A stretch of DNA of 64,000 nt from Taibaiella helva (GTDB lineage Bacteria > Bacteroidota > Bacteroidia > Chitinophagales > Chitinophagaceae): the NCBI RefSeq assembly GCF_003545695.1, contig NZ_QUZZ01000003.1, positions 62,001-126,000 of the forward strand. Direction: 5' to 3'. Positions 42,217-50,865 of this stretch are shown one piece after another. The notes beneath the pieces were generated by a model that did not search any database, was not told the DNA's origin, and saw nothing but the letters and a program-made list of their open reading frames with translations. Both the position numbers and the translations under genes were made by a program. The stretch's first letter is position 1; every line of letters starts with the position of its first letter.

Positions 42217-44376
42217 ATGAGATCGTTAATCCTGGCCGGCGCTGCAGCGCTGCTTTTTCCATCCTGCAAAAACACGTCAACTGTGCATAAAGAACCTTAT
42301 CATTGGCCGTCGGTTCAACCGCCGGTAGCCGAAAAAAAACCTAAAGATGTCGGCCGGTTCGGCGACAAACGAATCGACGATTACTATTGGATGGGCGACT
42401 ATTTCTTCAAAGGCCCCGACAGTACCAAAGTAGTCGACTACCTTAAGGCCGAGAACGCTTACACCGACACGATGATGGCCGGTACCAGTGGTTTCCAGGA
42501 GAAGCTGTTTCAGGAAATGAAAGGCCGTATCAAAGAAAAGGACGAAAGCGTGCCCTATTTCAAAAAGGGTTATTTCTATTATACCCGGTTTGAAGAAGGA
42601 CAGCAATATTACATTCTCTGTCGCAGGAAGGGTGCTATGAGCGCACCGGAAGAAATACTGCTGAATGTGAATGAGCTGGCTAAGGGACATCCGTATTATG
42701 CTATAGGCAGCACCTCGGTGAGCCCCGATAATAAGCTGCTGCTGTACGGTGTCGATACGGTAAGCCGCCGCCAGTATACGCTGCATATCAAGAACCTGGA
42801 GACCGGAGAAATATACACTGACGCAATACCCAATACCGAAGGCTATGGGGTATGGGCCAACGATAATAAGACTATTTACTATACAGCCAAGCACCCGGTG
42901 ACCCTGCTGTCGGAAAAGATCATGAGACATACGCTGGGCAGCATGGCGCCCGATGAGCTGGTGTATGAGGAAAAGGATAAAAGCAATTACATCAATGTCG
43001 GTAAAAGTAAATCGGAGCGATATATCTTCATCACTTCGGAAGCGACAATGTCTTCTGAAGTACGCTATGCCGAAGCCGATGTGTTCCGGCCGGAATTTAA
43101 GGTATTCGCACCCAGGATGCAGGATGTGCTGTATGATGTGAGTCATCAGAACGATCACTTCCTGGTAAGGACCAATAAAGACGCGCAGAATTTCAGGCTG
43201 ATGGAAACGCCCCTGGATCAGACGGACGTAAGCCACTGGAAGGAGCTGATCCCGCACCGGAAAGATGTGCTGCTGGAAGGTGTGGATGTTTGCCGCAATT
43301 TCCTGGTGATCAGCGAAAGGAAAGGCGGCCTCGTCCAGCTCAATATCCGTAACCTGAAGAATAATGACAGCTATTACCTGGATTTCGGAGAGCCTGCCTA
43401 CACCGCCTACGTCGGTACTAACCCGGACTACAACAGCGAAGTGCTGCGCTACAATTATACTTCCCTGACTACGCCAACCAGCGTTTTCGATTACGATATG
43501 AATACCCGGCAAAAGAAATTGCTGAAGGAACAGGAAGTCTTAGGAGGTTACGACAAGACACAATATGTAACGGAGCGGTTGATCGCTACCGCAAAAGATG
43601 GTTCCAAAGTACCGATCTCGCTGGTATATAAAAAAGGATTTAAAAAAGACGGTACGCAGCCTTTGCTGCTGTATGGCTATGGCAGCTATGGTAACAGTCT
43701 CGATGCTTCCTTTGGCAGCGCACGCCTCAGCCTGCTCGACAGGGGATTTGCCTATGCCATTGCTCACGTAAGAGGCGGCCAGGAAATGGGCCGTCAATGG
43801 TATGAGGACGGGAAGCTGATGAAGAAGAAAAATACCTTTACCGACTTTATCGACTGCGCCGAATACCTGATCGCGCAGGGCTATACCAGCAAGGAGCACC
43901 TGTATGCCAGCGGTGGCAGCGCAGGGGGGCTGCTGATGGGTACGATCGTGAATATGCGTCCTGACCTGTTCAACGGTGTGGTAGCCGACGTGCCCTTTGT
44001 CGATGTGGTGACCACCATGCTGGATGAAAGCATTCCACTGACCACTAATGAATTTGATGAATGGGGTAATCCGAAGAATAAGGAAGCCTACGATTATATG
44101 AAAAGCTATTCGCCGGTAGACAATGTGATTCCCAGGGATTATCCCAACCTGCTGGTCACTACAGGACTGCACGATAGCCAGGTCCAGTATTTCGAGCCGG
44201 CCAAATGGGTGGCAAAGCTGCGGGTCAACAATACCGGCAAGCATGTGATCCTGCTGAAGACCAATATGGACTTTGGTCATGGCGGCGCCAGCGGCCGCTT
44301 CGATTACCTGAAGGATGTTGCCCTGCGCTATGCCTTCTTCTGTGCACTGGAGGGGATTGACATGAAGAAAGATTAA
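42217..44376 (+). CDS. S9A-family prolyl oligopeptidase / oligopeptidase B-like lipoprotein
   Basis: A 719-residue serine peptidase with a lipoprotein signal (LILAGAAALLFPSCKNTS; Cys about residue 17). A beta-propeller (about 60-440) starts DVGRFGDKRIDDYYWMGDYF. The C-terminal alpha/beta hydrolase domain has PLLLYGYGSYGNSLDASFGS, the nucleophile in HLYASGGSAGGLLMGTIVNM (Ser about 569), the Asp in TTGLHDSQVQYFEPAKW and the His in MDFGHGGASGRFDYLKD. The Arg/Asp-rich spacing and KLMKKKNTFTDFIDCAEYLI are closer to oligopeptidase B than to proline-specific enzymes. It should cut short peptides in the periplasm or at a membrane surface. It is convergent with fabH, with a shared terminator between. 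Confidence 0.93.
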   Translation: MRSLILAGAAALLFPSCKNTSTVHKEPYHWPSVQPPVAEKKPKDVGRFGDKRIDDYYWMGDYFFKGPDSTKVVDYLKAENAYTDTMMAGTSGFQEKLFQEMKGRIKEKDESVPYFKKGYFYYTRFEEGQQYYILCRRKGAMSAPEEILLNVNELAKGHPYYAIGSTSVSPDNKLLLYGVDTVSRRQYTLHIKNLETGEIYTDAIPNTEGYGVWANDNKTIYYTAKHPVTLLSEKIMRHTLGSMAPDELVYEEKDKSNYINVGKSKSERYIFITSEATMSSEVRYAEADVFRPEFKVFAPRMQDVLYDVSHQNDHFLVRTNKDAQNFRLMETPLDQTDVSHWKELIPHRKDVLLEGVDVCRNFLVISERKGGLVQLNIRNLKNNDSYYLDFGEPAYTAYVGTNPDYNSEVLRYNYTSLTTPTSVFDYDMNTRQKKLLKEQEVLGGYDKTQYVTERLIATAKDGSKVPISLVYKKGFKKDGTQPLLLYGYGSYGNSLDASFGSARLSLLDRGFAYAIAHVRGGQEMGRQWYEDGKLMKKKNTFTDFIDCAEYLIAQGYTSKEHLYASGGSAGGLLMGTIVNMRPDLFNGVVADVPFVDVVTTMLDESIPLTTNEFDEWGNPKNKEAYDYMKSYSPVDNVIPRDYPNLLVTTGLHDSQVQYFEPAKWVAKLRVNNTGKHVILLKTNMDFGHGGASGRFDYLKDVALRYAFFCALEGIDMKKD

Positions 44377-44397
44377 CAGGAAGCTTGTTTTATAACA

Positions 44398-44430
44398 AAA
44401 GCCGGCATTGATCAGATCAATGCCGGCTTT
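44398..44430. terminator. Bidirectional terminator between the peptidase and fabH
   Basis: Two perfect 16-base arms (AAAGCCGGCATTGATC and its complement) flank a single A, with A-rich sequence on the left and T-rich on the right, as expected for termination on both strands. Confidence 0.85.
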
Positions 44431-44450
44431 GTTATGCGTTTAAAATACTT

Positions 44451-45446
44451 TTAGCTGTTGTAGGCCCATTTGACATAGGTGGCGCCCCAGGTAAAGCCGC
44501 CGCCGAAGGCTGCCAGGATAAGGTTGTCGCCTTTTTTCAGCTGGCTTTCCCATTCCCACAGGCACAAAGGTATCGTTCCGCTGGTCGTATTGCCGTAGCG
44601 CTGGATATTCAGCATTACCTTTTCTTCGGGCAGGTTCATGCGGTCTGCCGTAGCGCTGATGATGCGCAGGTTGGCCTGGTGCGGTACCAGCCAGGCCACA
44701 TCGTCGCCGCTAAGACCGTTGCGCTCCATGATCTGCGCCGATACATCGGCCATATTCTTCACCGCGAATTTGAATACGGTCTGTCCTTCCTGGTAGATAT
44801 AGTGCTCTTTGGCCATCACTGTTTCGATCGAGGCCGGTTTTACAGAGCCGCCTGCTTTCTGGTGCAGGTGTACCCAGCCATTGCCATCGCTTTTCAGGAT
44901 AGCATCCAGCACCCCTACTTCTTCTTCCGAAGGCTCCAGCAATACAGCGCCGGCGCCGTCGCCGAAGATGATGCAGGTGGTACGGTCCTGGTAGTCTACG
45001 ATCGAGCTCATTTTATCGGCGCCGACAACGATCACTCTTTTATTTCTTCCGCTTTCAATGAATTGAGCGCCTGTATTGAGCGCGTAGAGGAAGCCGCTGC
45101 AGGCAGCGCTGATATCGTAGCTGAAGGCATTGGTCATGCCGCAATTGGCCGCGATCAGGTTGGCCGTTGCAGGAAACTGCATGTCGGGTGTTGTCGTAGC
45201 ACAGATCAGCAGGTCGATAGATGCGGGGTCGATATTTTTCTTCTGCAACAGGTTGTTTATTGCCTGGGTAGCCATATAAGAGGTGCCCAGCCCTTCGCCC
45301 TTGAGAATGCGGCGTTCTTTTATGCCCGTGCGGCTGGTGATCCACTCGTCGGAGGTGTCCACAATAGATTCTAATTCCTGGTTGGTTAAAATGTACTCCG
45401 GCACATAGCCTCCCACAGCTGTAATGGCTGCATGAATCTTTCCCAT
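44451..45446 (-). CDS. fabH: Beta-ketoacyl-ACP synthase III (FabH)
   Basis: Condenses an acyl-CoA starter with malonyl-ACP to start fatty acid synthesis. Start at 45446 gives 331 residues ([20 protein letters not shown]); the frame is open 43 codons more, but that part precedes the promoter box. The active-site Cys lies in [20 protein letters not shown] (about residue 113), the His in [16 protein letters not shown] and the Asn in [37 protein letters not shown] and [18 protein letters not shown] are also typical. It stands alone here, not beside plsX or acpP, so it may be one of several KAS III genes in the genome. Confidence 0.95.
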   Translation of the reverse strand: MGKIHAAITAVGGYVPEYILTNQELESIVDTSDEWITSRTGIKERRILKGEGLGTSYMATQAINNLLQKKNIDPASIDLLICATTTPDMQFPATANLIAANCGMTNAFSYDISAACSGFLYALNTGAQFIESGRNKRVIVVGADKMSSIVDYQDRTTCIIFGDGAGAVLLEPSEEEVGVLDAILKSDGNGWVHLHQKAGGSVKPASIETVMAKEHYIYQEGQTVFKFAVKNMADVSAQIMERNGLSGDDVAWLVPHQANLRIISATADRMNLPEEKVMLNIQRYGNTTSGTIPLCLWEWESQLKKGDNLILAAFGGGFTWGATYVKWAYNS

Positions 45447-45469
45447 TAATTTTTTTTTGGTTGCGGGGT

Positions 45470-45477
45470 CAAAGGTA
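45470..45477 (-). promoter_or_regulatory. Bacteroidota -7 promoter box (TACCTTTG) before fabH
   Basis: On the minus strand TACCTTTG lies 23 bases upstream of the fabH ATG, an exact TAnnTTTG match. It supports the start at 45446. Confidence 0.6.
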
Positions 45478-45674
45478 CTACGTCGGATTGATATATGCAC
45501 GGGGTATTGCCGCAGCGTGCAAAAAATGTAAAGCCCTGAAAGCAGCCCCGCTATCCGGCTTTGGCTGTAGTTCAAAACAGCGCGCGGGCTGTTTTTTTAC
45601 CGGGTCGCAGACCTCGTCTGCCTCTATGTCCCTGCCGGTCACCGAAAAATACAGTACGCCTGACGAATATTACC

Positions 45675-45682
45675 TACCTTTG
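45675..45682 (+). promoter_or_regulatory. Bacteroidota -7 promoter box (TACCTTTG) before yidC
   Basis: An exact TAnnTTTG match 26 bases before the yidC ATG. No clear -33 element was seen. Confidence 0.6.
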
Positions 45683-45708
45683 CGCACAAATTTGCAGTAA
45701 AATATTTC

Positions 45709-47535
45709 ATGGATCGTAATTCAATTATCGGGTTTGTGTTATTGGTTGCCCTGGGCGCCGGTTACATCTTTTGGAACAACCACGAGCAGAAATTATACCT
45801 CGAGCAAAAACATGCCGACTCGGTAGCAATGGCAGCCAACCGTAAGCCGGTTACCCCCCTGCCGCAACAAGCAGCAGTTGCCGACAGCGCATCCCGCGTG
45901 GTAGATAGCACTTTGCCCGCCGCTTTCCGAGGCAGCGAATCGCTGGTAACCTTATCCAACGGTGAGCTGAGCCTGCAGTTCAGCACCAAAGGCGGCTACC
46001 CGGTGCAAGCCAGTCTCGATAGTTTCAAAACCTACAGCGGCGGCCAGCTTTCCATTTTTAAAGGCAATAAAGGCAACAAGCTTTCTTTCAGCGTGCCGGT
46101 CAACGGCAAAACGCTGCTGACCGATCAGCTTTATTTTACACCGCAGATCAGCGCCCTGCCCGATGGCGGCAAGCAATTGCGGATGACCGCCACCGTCGCC
46201 AACGGCCAGAGCATTGTGTTGGACTATGCCCTGCCGGCCAAAGGTTATATGATGACCGCCAATCTGCGCCTGATCGGCCTGCAGCAGGACCTTTCGGGGA
46301 TACAGAACATCCCTGTGAGCTGGCATACCGAAGTGCTGCACACCGAAAAGGACCTGAAGAACGAGCGGATGAACATGCAGGTGCACTACCGCATGAAAGA
46401 CGGCGATCATGATTATTTTACCGTATCCCGTACGCCCACCAAGAGCCTGGATCAGCCGGTGCAGTGGATGGCTGTACGCAGCCACTTCTTCAGTTCGGTG
46501 CTGATCGCAGACGAGGGCTTTAAGACCGGAAGCTTTGATGGCAAAGAGCCAGCCGATACCAATATCGTAGCCACCAATGCCAGCGGGTTCACCATACCGG
46601 TAAAGGCCTCAAACGATTTCTCATTCGGCTTCCGCTGGTATATGGGGCCGAACGACTACAAAGTGCTGAAGTCCTATAAGATCGATATGGAGGAAATGAT
46701 TCCCCTCGGCTTTGGTATCTTCTTCTTCGTGAAGTACATCAGCAAGTGGATGATCATTCCTATTTTCGACATCCTCAGCCGCTTTATCAGCAGCTTCGGC
46801 CTTATCATTATCTGTCTTACGCTTATCATTCGCCTGTTCACCTCTTTCTTTACCTATAAAAGCTATTTGTCTTCGGCAAAGATGCGGGTGCTGAAACCCG
46901 AGCTGGACGAGCTGCGGGCCAAGTATGGCGACAACCAGCAGCAGATGGGTATGGAGCAGATGAAGCTCTATCGTACCGCGGGCGTTAACCCGCTCGGCGG
47001 TTGTTTGCCCATGCTGTTGCAGATGCCTTTCCTGCTGGCAGTCTATTACTTTATCCCTACCGCGATCCAGCTGCGCCAGTCGCACTTCCTGTGGTCCAAG
47101 GATCTTTCGACCTATGATTCTATCCTGAATCTGGGCTTCAATATCCCCTTCTATGGCGATCACGTGAGCCTGTTTACCCTGCTGATGACCGCTTCCAGCT
47201 TGTTCCTGGCGGTATACAACAAGAATATGACCGCCGGTGCGCCGGGCGCTAATGATGCCAATGCGCAAATGCTGAAGTATATGCCCTACATCATGCCCAT
47301 CCTTTTCCTGGGCTGGTTCAACAGCATGGCTTCCGGTCTGACCTTCTATTATACCTTCTCCAACCTGGTCAGCATCCTGCAGCAGTTTATCATCCAGAAA
47401 TTTGTGATCAACGAAGAGAAGATCCACAGGAAGATCCAGGAAAACCGAAACAAGCCGGCTTCTACTTCCAAATGGCAGCAACGCCTGGAGGAAATGCAGA
47501 AGGCCCAGGCACAAAAGCTGAAACAAAAGAAATAA
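45709..47535 (+). CDS. yidC: Membrane protein insertase YidC
   Basis: Inserts and folds inner-membrane proteins, alone or with SecYEG. The 608-residue chain begins MDRNSIIGFVLLVALGAGYI FWNN (TM1). A large periplasmic beta domain (about 80-340) follows with ESLVTLSNGELSLQFSTKGG and WMAVRSHFFSSVLIADEGF. The conserved five-helix core has GIFFFVKYISKWMIIPIFDI, LTLIIRLFTSFFTYKSYLSS containing the hydrophilic-groove Arg, RTAGVNPLGGCLPMLLQMPF and NSMASGLTFYYTFSNLVSIL. The tail is rich in Lys and Gln, as in ribosome-binding YidC tails. The spacing to tadA is 62 bases and includes a terminator. Confidence 0.97.
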   Translation: MDRNSIIGFVLLVALGAGYIFWNNHEQKLYLEQKHADSVAMAANRKPVTPLPQQAAVADSASRVVDSTLPAAFRGSESLVTLSNGELSLQFSTKGGYPVQASLDSFKTYSGGQLSIFKGNKGNKLSFSVPVNGKTLLTDQLYFTPQISALPDGGKQLRMTATVANGQSIVLDYALPAKGYMMTANLRLIGLQQDLSGIQNIPVSWHTEVLHTEKDLKNERMNMQVHYRMKDGDHDYFTVSRTPTKSLDQPVQWMAVRSHFFSSVLIADEGFKTGSFDGKEPADTNIVATNASGFTIPVKASNDFSFGFRWYMGPNDYKVLKSYKIDMEEMIPLGFGIFFFVKYISKWMIIPIFDILSRFISSFGLIIICLTLIIRLFTSFFTYKSYLSSAKMRVLKPELDELRAKYGDNQQQMGMEQMKLYRTAGVNPLGGCLPMLLQMPFLLAVYYFIPTAIQLRQSHFLWSKDLSTYDSILNLGFNIPFYGDHVSLFTLLMTASSLFLAVYNKNMTAGAPGANDANAQMLKYMPYIMPILFLGWFNSMASGLTFYYTFSNLVSILQQFIIQKFVINEEKIHRKIQENRNKPASTSKWQQRLEEMQKAQAQKLKQKK

Positions 47536-47553
47536 GTAATTTTGAAGAATACC

Positions 47554-47585
47554 GAAGGCCGGCCGCTTGCCGGCCTTCTCCTTTT
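47554..47585 (+). terminator. Terminator of yidC
   Basis: Ten-base arms GAAGGCCGGC/GCCGGCCTTC with a five-base loop, followed by TCCTTTT, 18 bases after the yidC stop. Confidence 0.8.
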
Positions 47586-47597
47586 AAGCCGAAGATC

Positions 47598-48053
47598 ATG
47601 ACCGACGAACACTATATGAAGCTGGCGCTGCGGGAAGCACAAAAGGCCTATGATATAGGCGAAGTGCCGGTAGGCGCGGTAGTGGTATGGAACGACAGGG
47701 TGATTGCCCGGGGGCATAACCAGGTTGAGCTGCTGAACGATTGCACAGCTCATGCCGAAATGATTGCGCTGACTTCCGCTTTCAGCGAGCTGGGCAGCAA
47801 ATATCTGCCCGAAGGGACGCTCTATGTAACCGTAGAGCCTTGCCTTATGTGCTGCGGCGCGCTGCACTGGAGCAAAATAGGACGCATCGTTTACGGCGCG
47901 CGTGATGATAAGAACGGTTATCGCCGTTATGTAAAGGAGAAGTCCGACCATGAGCCGGAGCATGTTTTTCATCCCAAGACCCAGCTGACTTGGGGTGTGC
48001 TGGCCGAAGAGTGCGCGCAGCTGATGAAGCGCTTCTTCAAAGAAAGACGGTAG
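47598..48053 (+). CDS. tadA: tRNA-adenosine deaminase-type nucleoside deaminase (TadA-like)
   Basis: Zinc-dependent cytidine-deaminase-fold enzyme, probably converting A34 to inosine in tRNA-Arg(ACG). The start at 47598 gives 151 residues: MTDEHYMKLALREAQKAYDI, EVPVGAVVVW, then the zinc and catalytic motifs NDCTAHAEMIALTSA (His-Ala-Glu, about residues 52-54) and VTVEPCLMCCGALHWSKIGR (PCxxC, about 82-86). The C-terminal part has VFHPKTQLTWGVLAEECAQL and an Arg/Lys-rich end, as in TadA. The longer frame from 47472 reads through the yidC terminator and is rejected. A promoter for the next small gene starts 24 bases after its stop. Confidence 0.92.
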   Translation: MTDEHYMKLALREAQKAYDIGEVPVGAVVVWNDRVIARGHNQVELLNDCTAHAEMIALTSAFSELGSKYLPEGTLYVTVEPCLMCCGALHWSKIGRIVYGARDDKNGYRRYVKEKSDHEPEHVFHPKTQLTWGVLAEECAQLMKRFFKERR

Positions 48054-48076
48054 CCGAAAATTACCGGGAAGGCGGG

Positions 48077-48108
48077 ATTGGCGCAGACAGGGGCCGCGGT
48101 TAATTTTG
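48077..48108 (+). promoter_or_regulatory. Bacteroidota promoter before RiPP precursor C (ATTG-N20-TAATTTTG)
   Basis: A -33-like ATTG (48077-48080) and a -7 box TAATTTTG (48101-48108) are spaced by 20 bases, close to the Bacteroidota consensus. The ATG of the small gene lies 43 bases further on. Confidence 0.6.
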
Positions 48109-48150
48109 AAGAGATAAAATATTTCTTCACTTTCAACACCAAACACGCTG

Positions 48151-48342
48151 ATGAAAAAGAAAATCACGCTGGGAAAAAAGCTCCTCCTGAACAAAGACAT
48201 GATCGCTGCGCTGGACCAAAGCCGTCAAAAAGTCATCCAGGGTGGGGCCACCGCTACCGATCCCGGCTGCGTAGGCAGCAACCATTGCACCAATATTGCC
48301 TGCGGTCCGGTGACCAAGGACTGTGCCACAGAAAAATGCTAG
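48151..48342 (+). CDS. Lanthipeptide-like RiPP precursor C (63 aa, KKLLLNK leader, GG site)
   Basis: A 63-residue peptide with leader MKKKITLGKKLLLNKDMIAA then L. The KLLLxKxxIAxL block is the same as in the two genes at 1154 and 1494. A Gly-Gly (VIQGG) at residues 31-32 is followed by a core of 31 residues, ATATDPGCVGSNHCTNIACG and a short tail, with five Cys and several Ser/Thr. That fits a lanthionine-containing product. It has its own promoter and a strong terminator, so it is expressed as a single gene. No modification or export gene is near. The core is more Cys-rich than in the other two copies and might equally be a disulfide peptide. Confidence 0.8.
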   Translation: MKKKITLGKKLLLNKDMIAALDQSRQKVIQGGATATDPGCVGSNHCTNIACGPVTKDCATEKC

Positions 48343-48361
48343 CCGCATCTGTTAAAAAGAT

Positions 48362-48397
48362 AAAAGCGCCGCAGGGAATTTCCTGCGGCGCTTTTTT
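48362..48397 (+). terminator. Terminator of RiPP precursor C
   Basis: Fourteen-base arms AAAAGCGCCGCAGG/CCTGCGGCGCTTTT with a six-base loop and a further T-run. It lies 19 bases after the stop. Confidence 0.9.
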
Positions 48398-48407
48398 ATG
48401 ATGCCTT

Positions 48408-48656
48408 CTATCCAGCTGCATCTATATCATTAAAGAGGGTATCTTTAGAAGCGTATCCTTCCGCGTACAAATTTGTATCAATACGTTCCCTTAAATGAGC
48501 GGCCCAAACCGTGGTGAAATTATCGCTTATGCCATTTGCCTTTGCAGGATAAGTGGAATCCGCGCTGGTCCTGTATTTGAAGTAATAGTGCTGGCCTTTC
48601 GATGTCAGGCAACCCATAAAGCAGAGAAGGAGAATGTAACGTATAGAAAATAATTT
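48408..48656 (-). pseudogene. Possible small exported protein lacking a start codon
   Basis: The frame from 48656 reads KLFSIRYILLLCFMGCLTSK then GQHYYFKYRTSADSTYPAKA, which is a good signal peptide followed by a polar mature part of about 60 residues. The codon before KLF is TAG, where an ATG would be expected. The first ATG (48617) falls inside the hydrophobic core. Either the start has been lost or a rare codon such as ATA (48642-48644) is used. A second open frame (48520-48816, 98 codons, containing ADVVQACQELIEKIHSTSGH) overlaps it in another frame, and neither is recognised. Together they look like decayed accessory genes. Confidence 0.35.
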
Positions 48657-48837
48657 CTACTTGATGAGCTCTATCCCTGGAATGAAATGAATTATGGCCG
48701 GAGGTGGAGTGTATTTTCTCTATAAGCTCCTGGCAAGCCTGCACTACATCAGCATGAGCTAGCAAATAGCGTTTACTTTCTTCGTTTCGTCCATTGATAT
48801 CGGGGGGTATTCTCACCAGATGCCATCTACGTAATAT

Positions 48838-49059
48838 TTATAGAGCCATTTGAAACCTCACCACAGCCGTCACTGAATGAAACAGTTGCACTGCAACGTT
48901 GTCTCCATTAACTGTAATCGTGCCGTTGCCGGAGAGTGTCATTATACAACCGTTAGGTAAAGCGTATTGTTCCGAGATGCTATAGGGAAGAGATATCTCA
49001 GTGAGAGTGCTTAATATACTACCGAACACCAATGCTGTAGTCAAGAGCACCTTTTTCAT
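48838..49059 (-). CDS. Possible small exported protein, function unknown
   Basis: A 73-residue frame with a clear signal peptide (MKKVLLTTALVFGSILSTLT) and a short beta-like mature part (SEQYALPNGCIMTLSGNGTI, TVNGDNVAVQLFHSVTAVVR). One Cys is present in the mature part. No family was recognised. It lies upstream of the degenerate frames on the same strand and may belong to the same small accessory cluster. The good signal sequence and ATG make it more likely real than its neighbours. Confidence 0.5.
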   Translation of the reverse strand: MKKVLLTTALVFGSILSTLTEISLPYSISEQYALPNGCIMTLSGNGTITVNGDNVAVQLFHSVTAVVRFQMAL

Positions 49060-49220
49060 TCGTCGTTGAATTTAGAATGGTCTGCAAAAGCGCATTGGCC
49101 TAAAGGTAAGAACAATACATAAAAAATGCAAATGGAAATTTTCTATGCTTCTTGAGAAAGGGCAAGCAAGATGGCCGGATATTAAAAAAGACATCAGGAA
49201 ATCCCAGCGCCTTTTCTAAG

Positions 49221-49228
49221 TAACTTTG
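49221..49228 (+). promoter_or_regulatory. Bacteroidota -7 promoter box (TAACTTTG)
   Basis: An exact TAnnTTTG match 16 bases before the ATG at 49245. Confidence 0.55.
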
Positions 49229-49244
49229 AAGTCACGGAACGGTC

Positions 49245-49538
49245 ATGTTATACAGAATCTATGCTATACTGTTGCTATTCCTCTGCATGGTCAATACCAG
49301 CCGGGCGCAGTATGTACCGCCTGTGCAGAAAATACAGCATGCCGATTCTCTTGCTACCCGGGCGCCCCAGTCCAGGCCGGCGGGCCTGAAGTACAATTAT
49401 TACCGCGAGCTCGGCGCGGCCTGCAAGGTTGAATGGAAGCTGGAAAAAGCTACGAAGGTGCCGCTGCGGTTGCGGCTCGGTTCTCTGCAGCAAACTGATT
49501 ACCTGGAGCAGAAGCCCAATGCACAGCGACCGCAATAG
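49245..49538 (+). CDS. Small exported protein, function unknown
   Basis: A 97-residue protein with a signal peptide (MLYRIYAILLLFLCMVNTSR then AQ) and a charged mature part: YVPPVQKIQHADSLATRAPQ, then YNYYRELGAACKVEWKLEKA and VPLRLRLGSLQQTDYLEQKP. The last block, with alternating charged and hydrophobic residues, is the sort of sequence I associate with conserved short Bacteroidota periplasmic proteins, but I cannot name a family. A promoter box lies directly upstream. It is convergent with the DUF4349 gene, seven bases apart. Confidence 0.7.
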   Translation: MLYRIYAILLLFLCMVNTSRAQYVPPVQKIQHADSLATRAPQSRPAGLKYNYYRELGAACKVEWKLEKATKVPLRLRLGSLQQTDYLEQKPNAQRPQ

Positions 49539-49545
49539 GATTTAT

Positions 49546-50442
49546 TTAGCAACCACTTTTCCGCGGCCGGTACCGGCGGTACAGGAAATAAGCAATGCTA
49601 CCCAGCAAGAGAAAGATCCATAAGCGGCTGAATAGGATCACTACATCCTGCAGCAAATGCCAGCCTCCCTTCAGTGATTCCGCCAGGCGCAGGCCGAAGC
49701 CCGGCCGGTAATCGTCGGCATTATCATCATTGGGAATGATCCAGCGTTTCGTTTCGGTGCGTTGGTAAATAGAAAGGCTTACCGTACTGTAGCTGACCTG
49801 GTCCTGCAGAGACAGGTTGGCCAGGCCCGCTTCATCAGCTTCCCTGCGTCGCACGGTAGCGGCTTCTTCCGCAGCGACAGTTTCCTGCAGCTTACGTCCC
49901 CGGTTATTGATCGCTGTCCTGGTTCTGCTGCCATAGTTGGTGGCACGGGCCTGGGCCAGCTGGTTGGCTTTGATCTGCAAGGCGACATCATCGGCCTTAA
50001 TGGTTCGGTAGTCCAGGTGATCAACAAGGGCGGCGATCGCATTGAGCGTACTGTCGAGGAGCATATTGGGCACCCTCAGTGTCATGTTATTGACTACTGT
50101 ATAATGCAGGGTTTCCAGGGCGGAATCGGCACTCACCGCTTTTACATTTCTTGCGTCTGTGGTGCTCTCGAGGTGCGTGTACGTCACGAAGCCGCCGGCC
50201 TTTCGTGTCAGTTCTTCGATCTGATAGGTGGTTTGAGCCACATTTTTCACCCGGAATTTCATGTTGGAAGTCCGGATAAACTGCCGCTGCGGCGCTGTCG
50301 TCAATGCGCTGTCTGCAGAAGCGGCGGTTTCCGCAGCTGCAGTTTCGGACAGAGCCGCTGCTTCTTTCTGAGCATCGTACCGGGCACAGCCGGACATAAG
50401 GAGGGTGATGGCTGTAGCAGCCATGATGGGAAGGGTTTTCAT
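49546..50442 (-). CDS. DUF4349-domain lipoprotein with C-terminal TM helix
   Basis: A 298-residue protein with a lipoprotein signal (IMAATAITLLMSGCARYDAQ; Cys about residue 19), an Ala/Ser-rich linker, and the DUF4349 domain (residues about 55-235). The domain shows RQFIRTSNMKFRVKNVAQTT, IEELTRKAGGFVTYTHLEST, VNNMTLRVPNMLLDSTLNAI, a coiled coil and DQVSYSTVSLSIYQRTETKR. A TM helix near the end (VVILFSRLWIFLLLGSIAYF) is followed by a basic tail. Lipid plus TM anchor is the usual layout of this family, whose role is unknown. It is followed by a short gene in the opposite direction. Confidence 0.92.
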   Translation of the reverse strand: MKTLPIMAATAITLLMSGCARYDAQKEAAALSETAAAETAASADSALTTAPQRQFIRTSNMKFRVKNVAQTTYQIEELTRKAGGFVTYTHLESTTDARNVKAVSADSALETLHYTVVNNMTLRVPNMLLDSTLNAIAALVDHLDYRTIKADDVALQIKANQLAQARATNYGSRTRTAINNRGRKLQETVAAEEAATVRRREADEAGLANLSLQDQVSYSTVSLSIYQRTETKRWIIPNDDNADDYRPGFGLRLAESLKGGWHLLQDVVILFSRLWIFLLLGSIAYFLYRRYRPRKSGC

Positions 50443-50582
50443 ATTTTTTAAATTAAATGTTTTCTAACAAATCAATAGAGCGATCCTGTGAAGCAGAAAT
50501 ATGAAAAAAGACCTGAAAGCAAAACGAGAAGAAAGTTTCCTGTTGGGGGACGAAGGAGGAAACGGAAGAAGGGGGAAAATAA

Positions 50583-50607
50583 CAAGCCGCTTATGAAAAG
50601 CGGCTTG
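50583..50607 (-). terminator. Terminator of the small Thr-rich lipoprotein gene
   Basis: Ten-base arms CAAGCCGCTT/AAGCGGCTTG with a five-base loop, followed on the minus strand by TTATTTTCC. Confidence 0.75.
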
Positions 50608-50637
50608 TAGTAAAATTAAAACAATTGGCCGTTTTAA

Positions 50638-50865
50638 TTATTTTTTTACTGTATCAGTAGTAGTTGTAGTAGTGGTAGTGCTGGTAGCAGTAGTATCTGT
50701 GGGGGCAGTAGTAGCCGGAGTTTCTGTAGCAGCAGGAGTCTCAGCAGGAGCCTCTTGAGTAGCAGTAGTGTCAGTGCCAGAAGCAGCATTTTCAGTAGAA
50801 TTACCGCAAGAAGCAGCGAAGAAACCCAGAGCAAGAGCAAAAACGCCCAGTTTAACAGCTTTCAT
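50638..50865 (-). CDS. Small Thr/Ala-rich lipoprotein
   Basis: A 75-residue protein with signal and lipobox LGVFALALGFFAASCGNSTE (Cys about residue 20). The mature part is almost wholly Thr, Ala, Pro and Glu in short repeats (ATQEAPAETPAATETPATTA) and ends in a run of Thr before DTVKK. It has no fold to speak of and is probably a flexible surface or periplasmic spacer. Short low-complexity lipoproteins like this are common and often abundant in this phylum. The repeat-rich DNA is likely to vary in length among strains. Confidence 0.75.
   Translation of the reverse strand: MKAVKLGVFALALGFFAASCGNSTENAASGTDTTATQEAPAETPAATETPATTAPTDTTATSTTTTTTTTDTVKK

Noticed and set aside
42277-43512. 411-codon open frame on the minus strand
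   Set aside because: Antisense to the prolyl oligopeptidase propeller; no motif, no start context.
50638-50865. Thr-rich low-complexity gene as a mere repeat tract
   Set aside because: The frame has a clear lipoprotein signal, an ATG and a terminator, so it is kept as a gene.
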